Of a stretch of DNA of 23,182 nucleotides, positions 21,122 through 23,182 are shown one piece after another. Positions within the stretch are counted from its first letter, which is position 1, and each line of letters opens with the position of its first letter. The translations under genes were made by a program, and so were the position numbers. The stretch comes from a virus: positions 1 through 23,182 of IMG/VR virus record IMGVR_UViG_3300034190_000180; one strand, given 5' to 3'. The notes beneath the pieces are model-generated. The model saw only the letters and a list, made by a program, of their open reading frames with translations. It was not told the DNA's origin and did not search any database.

Positions 21122-23182
21122 TTATTGGGGTTGTTGTACCTGTTGCATCATTTGTTCCATCATTTCAGGATCGCCTGGTTGCTCTTCAGCCATCTCTGGC
21201 CCTTGTTCTTGTTCTGCCGCAGCATTCATAAGAGTTTTAGCAAGCTCTACAAGTTCCTCGATGCTCGGCTTTACTGGAGGCTGAATGCCTTCCTTTGCTG
21301 CCTTGATCGAGAGATCTGCCCATTCCTGGTGATGCTTGTCTAACATGATAGCGAGAGAACGTGCGTTGTCTTCAGATGTGTTCCGCGATTGTGACTTTGT
21401 GAAATCAACGTTAGCTTCTGCTAGTTCGACATCAGCGTTAGTTTTACGCATTTCCAACTCTTGAGCTTCCATACTTTTCTTAGTTTGCTCTTCGACGTTC
21501 TGAGCAGCCTTGTCCTTGAACTCATCAGCAGTGTAGTCTTCAAGGAAGTCATTGCTGTCGAGACCCATAGATTCAATGAGCTTAGTTGCCAGTACTGCTG
21601 GGGCTTCTGGTTTGATAACCATGCCTGCACCTTGCTGGTTTAGAGCTGGTAGGATCTGAGAACCAACCTGACCATATTTAGAAATAAGGTTAGAGTTACT
21701 GTTCTCACCTAAGTCTAAGAAGATCTCACATTCCATCTCCCGTGGGAGTTTCTGCACGTCTACATCACGGAAGGTTGAACCATCCAGATACTTGATGTTA
21801 ACTTGCAGATGCTCACGCATAGTACTATAGATACCTGTGACAAGACGTTTGAGTCCTGTCTCAGCGAACCGACGAGCGATATGCTGGATACGCTGCTGTG
21901 AAGCAGATTGTACCTGTGAAAGCTTAGCTTGGCTGTTACCAGAAACAAACAACTCATCCTGTAGACCCTGAGCTGCTTTACTCATACCAGTCGCTTGTTC
22001 CTTAATAACCTGCATGTGCTGGAGTAGAGGAACAGTACCGGAGCTGATAGCTTCAGGTGGAAGCTGGGCAACTGCGTTTTTAGGGTTACCGTTAGTTGGG
22101 ATGATCTGCTTTGGCTTCATATTCTGAAGAGCAGAGAAATCAACAACGTTAGGATCAGCAAGCTTCGGAGAGTAGTTAGTGAGATAAGTGTTCTCAATGA
22201 AACCACGAAGGATTGCTGTAGATGCGAGTGTGCTTGACCGCGAGAAGTCTGCCATGGACATACCATAGAACTCATGCGGGATATCGATTGGGCTAAGAGA
22301 AGCAAGTGGAACACTGTCAACGTCTTCTTCATAGAGAATGTGATTGCCAACAATGATAAAGTGCTTCAGTTCGGCTACACCATCCCCATCTCGATCTACT
22401 GGAATCCAGCATTCGGTTACAGTAACTTCACGGTTAGCTTCTAGACCAAAACTATCAGGGGTGTCAGTATACGAGCTTTGGCCAGTGACCAACTTACGTG
22501 CTGATACATCCTGAGGAGTTCCAGACAACCAACCTGCGTCAGAGCCGAGCTCATCCCAGTTGTCGATGTTTTCTGCTACTTCAGGCCATTCACGACGAAT
22601 GTCAGAACGGCTCATCTCAGATTGAATGCCAACGAAGTCGGCTTCTTCAATGCATGATGCATCACGAGAGATACGGAAGTTCTCAGGAGGAATGTTAGTC
22701 ATCTTGACTCGAGACTTATCAGTCTTACGACGCAGGCGTACATCAACGTAGATAAGTTCTACATCTCCGCCGCCACCCATTGCATCAAGACCTGTAATCT
22801 CATTCTCGAACTGTAGGTCACCAATGATCTCAATATTCTCATCTGCGAGGAGAAGATCGAGCTCTACTTGGTCAATACGTTCGTACTCTTCGATACTGTA
22901 CTTAAAGTCTTCTACAAAGTCCCAACGGATGATCCCATTCTTCCATAGAAGCGCGGACTTCATCCAAGTCTGGATCTGTTCCCAACCTTTGTTCTGTTTG
23001 AAGATAGCATAGTTTGTGATCATACCTGCATCACGTGCAGCTTTGTATGAACCGGGTCGATCGTCCAATGGGACAAATCGTGCTATTTTGCCGTTGTTCA
23101 GAAACAACTCAGACAAGACAGCAATATAAGCTTCAATTACCTCAGTAGTAGATGTATCAACGATAGATGAAACACCTTGAGG
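21122..23182 (-). CDS. Portal protein (5' end outside window)
   Basis: Portal (head-to-tail connector) subunit: a dodecameric ring at one capsid vertex through which DNA is packaged and ejected. The frame stays open to the window edge: 22 codons reading PQGVSSIVD... lie before the internal TTG at 23116, so the true start is upstream and 686 codons are visible. P22-type portal features are an acidic DRDGDG segment (about 22380-22400), a long central alpha/beta region with LADPNVVDFSALQNMKP and the helix-rich QAKLSQVQSASQQRIQHIAR stretch (about 21870-21930), and a coiled-coil C terminus ending in a Met/Gln-rich tail. P22 portal is about 725 residues, which fits. It heads the late head module: scaffold and capsid follow after two small genes. 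The next gene starts 9 bases after the stop, so translation is probably linked. Family assignment is from recalled motifs and gene order. Confidence 0.88.
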   Translation of the reverse strand, partial: PQGVSSIVDTSTTEVIEAYIAVLSELFLNNGKIARFVPLDDRPGSYKAARDAGMITNYAIFKQNKGWEQIQTWMKSALLWKNGIIRWDFVEDFKYSIEEYERIDQVELDLLLADENIEIIGDLQFENEITGLDAMGGGGDVELIYVDVRLRRKTDKSRVKMTNIPPENFRISRDASCIEEADFVGIQSEMSRSDIRREWPEVAENIDNWDELGSDAGWLSGTPQDVSARKLVTGQSSYTDTPDSFGLEANREVTVTECWIPVDRDGDGVAELKHFIIVGNHILYEEDVDSVPLASLSPIDIPHEFYGMSMADFSRSSTLASTAILRGFIENTYLTNYSPKLADPNVVDFSALQNMKPKQIIPTNGNPKNAVAQLPPEAISSGTVPLLQHMQVIKEQATGMSKAAQGLQDELFVSGNSQAKLSQVQSASQQRIQHIARRFAETGLKRLVTGIYSTMREHLQVNIKYLDGSTFRDVDVQKLPREMECEIFLDLGENSNSNLISKYGQVGSQILPALNQQGAGMVIKPEAPAVLATKLIESMGLDSNDFLEDYTADEFKDKAAQNVEEQTKKSMEAQELEMRKTNADVELAEANVDFTKSQSRNTSEDNARSLAIMLDKHHQEWADLSIKAAKEGIQPPVKPSIEELVELAKTLMNAAAEQEQGPEMAEEQPGDPEMMEQMMQQVQQPQ

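Overview
The window is part of the late region of a tailed double-stranded DNA phage (Caudoviricetes). Every gene I can support lies on the minus strand, so gene order reads from high to low coordinates. The portal, scaffold, capsid, adaptor and nozzle order, a GNAT-like small virion protein followed by internal virion proteins, and the lack of tape-measure, tail-tube and sheath genes suggest a short-tailed (podovirus-type) virion. A spanin pair (Rz/Rz1) points to a Gram-negative host. A B12-dependent (class II) ribonucleotide reductase is common in marine phages of Alphaproteobacteria, but host and habitat are inference.

Layout in transcription order. (1) Head module, 23182-17190: portal (5' end outside the window), two small unknown proteins, an acidic/coiled-coil scaffold, the major capsid protein, a free-standing endonuclease VII-type HNH gene, a strong intrinsic terminator, then two small probable head or tail accessory proteins. 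(2) Adaptor and fibre module, 17177-11364: head-tail adaptor, two small fibre-associated proteins, a beta-helix tailspike and a second, more GC-rich fibre with an apparent nested domain. (3) Lysis module, 11219-9421: a possible 36-residue protein, a GH24 endolysin, a coiled-coil/transmembrane holin-like protein, an unknown membrane-anchored protein, a small hydrophobic holin-like protein, and overlapping Rz and Rz1. Related hairpins lie on both sides of this cassette. (4) Ribonucleotide reductase, 9347-6981, split by a 657-nt group I intron carrying an HNH homing endonuclease gene. (5) Tail and ejection module, 6959-1: nozzle-like protein, a fibre-like protein, a GNAT-like protein, two small Ala/Gly/Gln-rich virion proteins and a very large internal virion protein with a lytic-transglycosylase-like domain (3' end outside the window).

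The most notable locus is the intron in the reductase. It sits between the Gly and Glu codons of the active-site motif N-P-C-G-E. Group I P, Q, R and S elements, a P1 helix with the U.G pair at the splice site, and a terminal G are all readable by eye. Removing it restores a continuous 569-residue class II reductase. The endonuclease gene is looped out by an 8-bp stem in the 3' part of the intron.

Genes are tightly packed, with ATGA or TAATG stop/start overlaps and good Shine-Dalgarno sequences before nearly every start. Outside the intron there is no gene-free stretch above 300 bases; the longest is about 145 bases (11220-11363) and holds a hairpin and T7-promoter-like sequence fragments. 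I saw no tRNA, CRISPR array, insertion sequence or integrase. Homology statements come from recalled motifs, not from searches.
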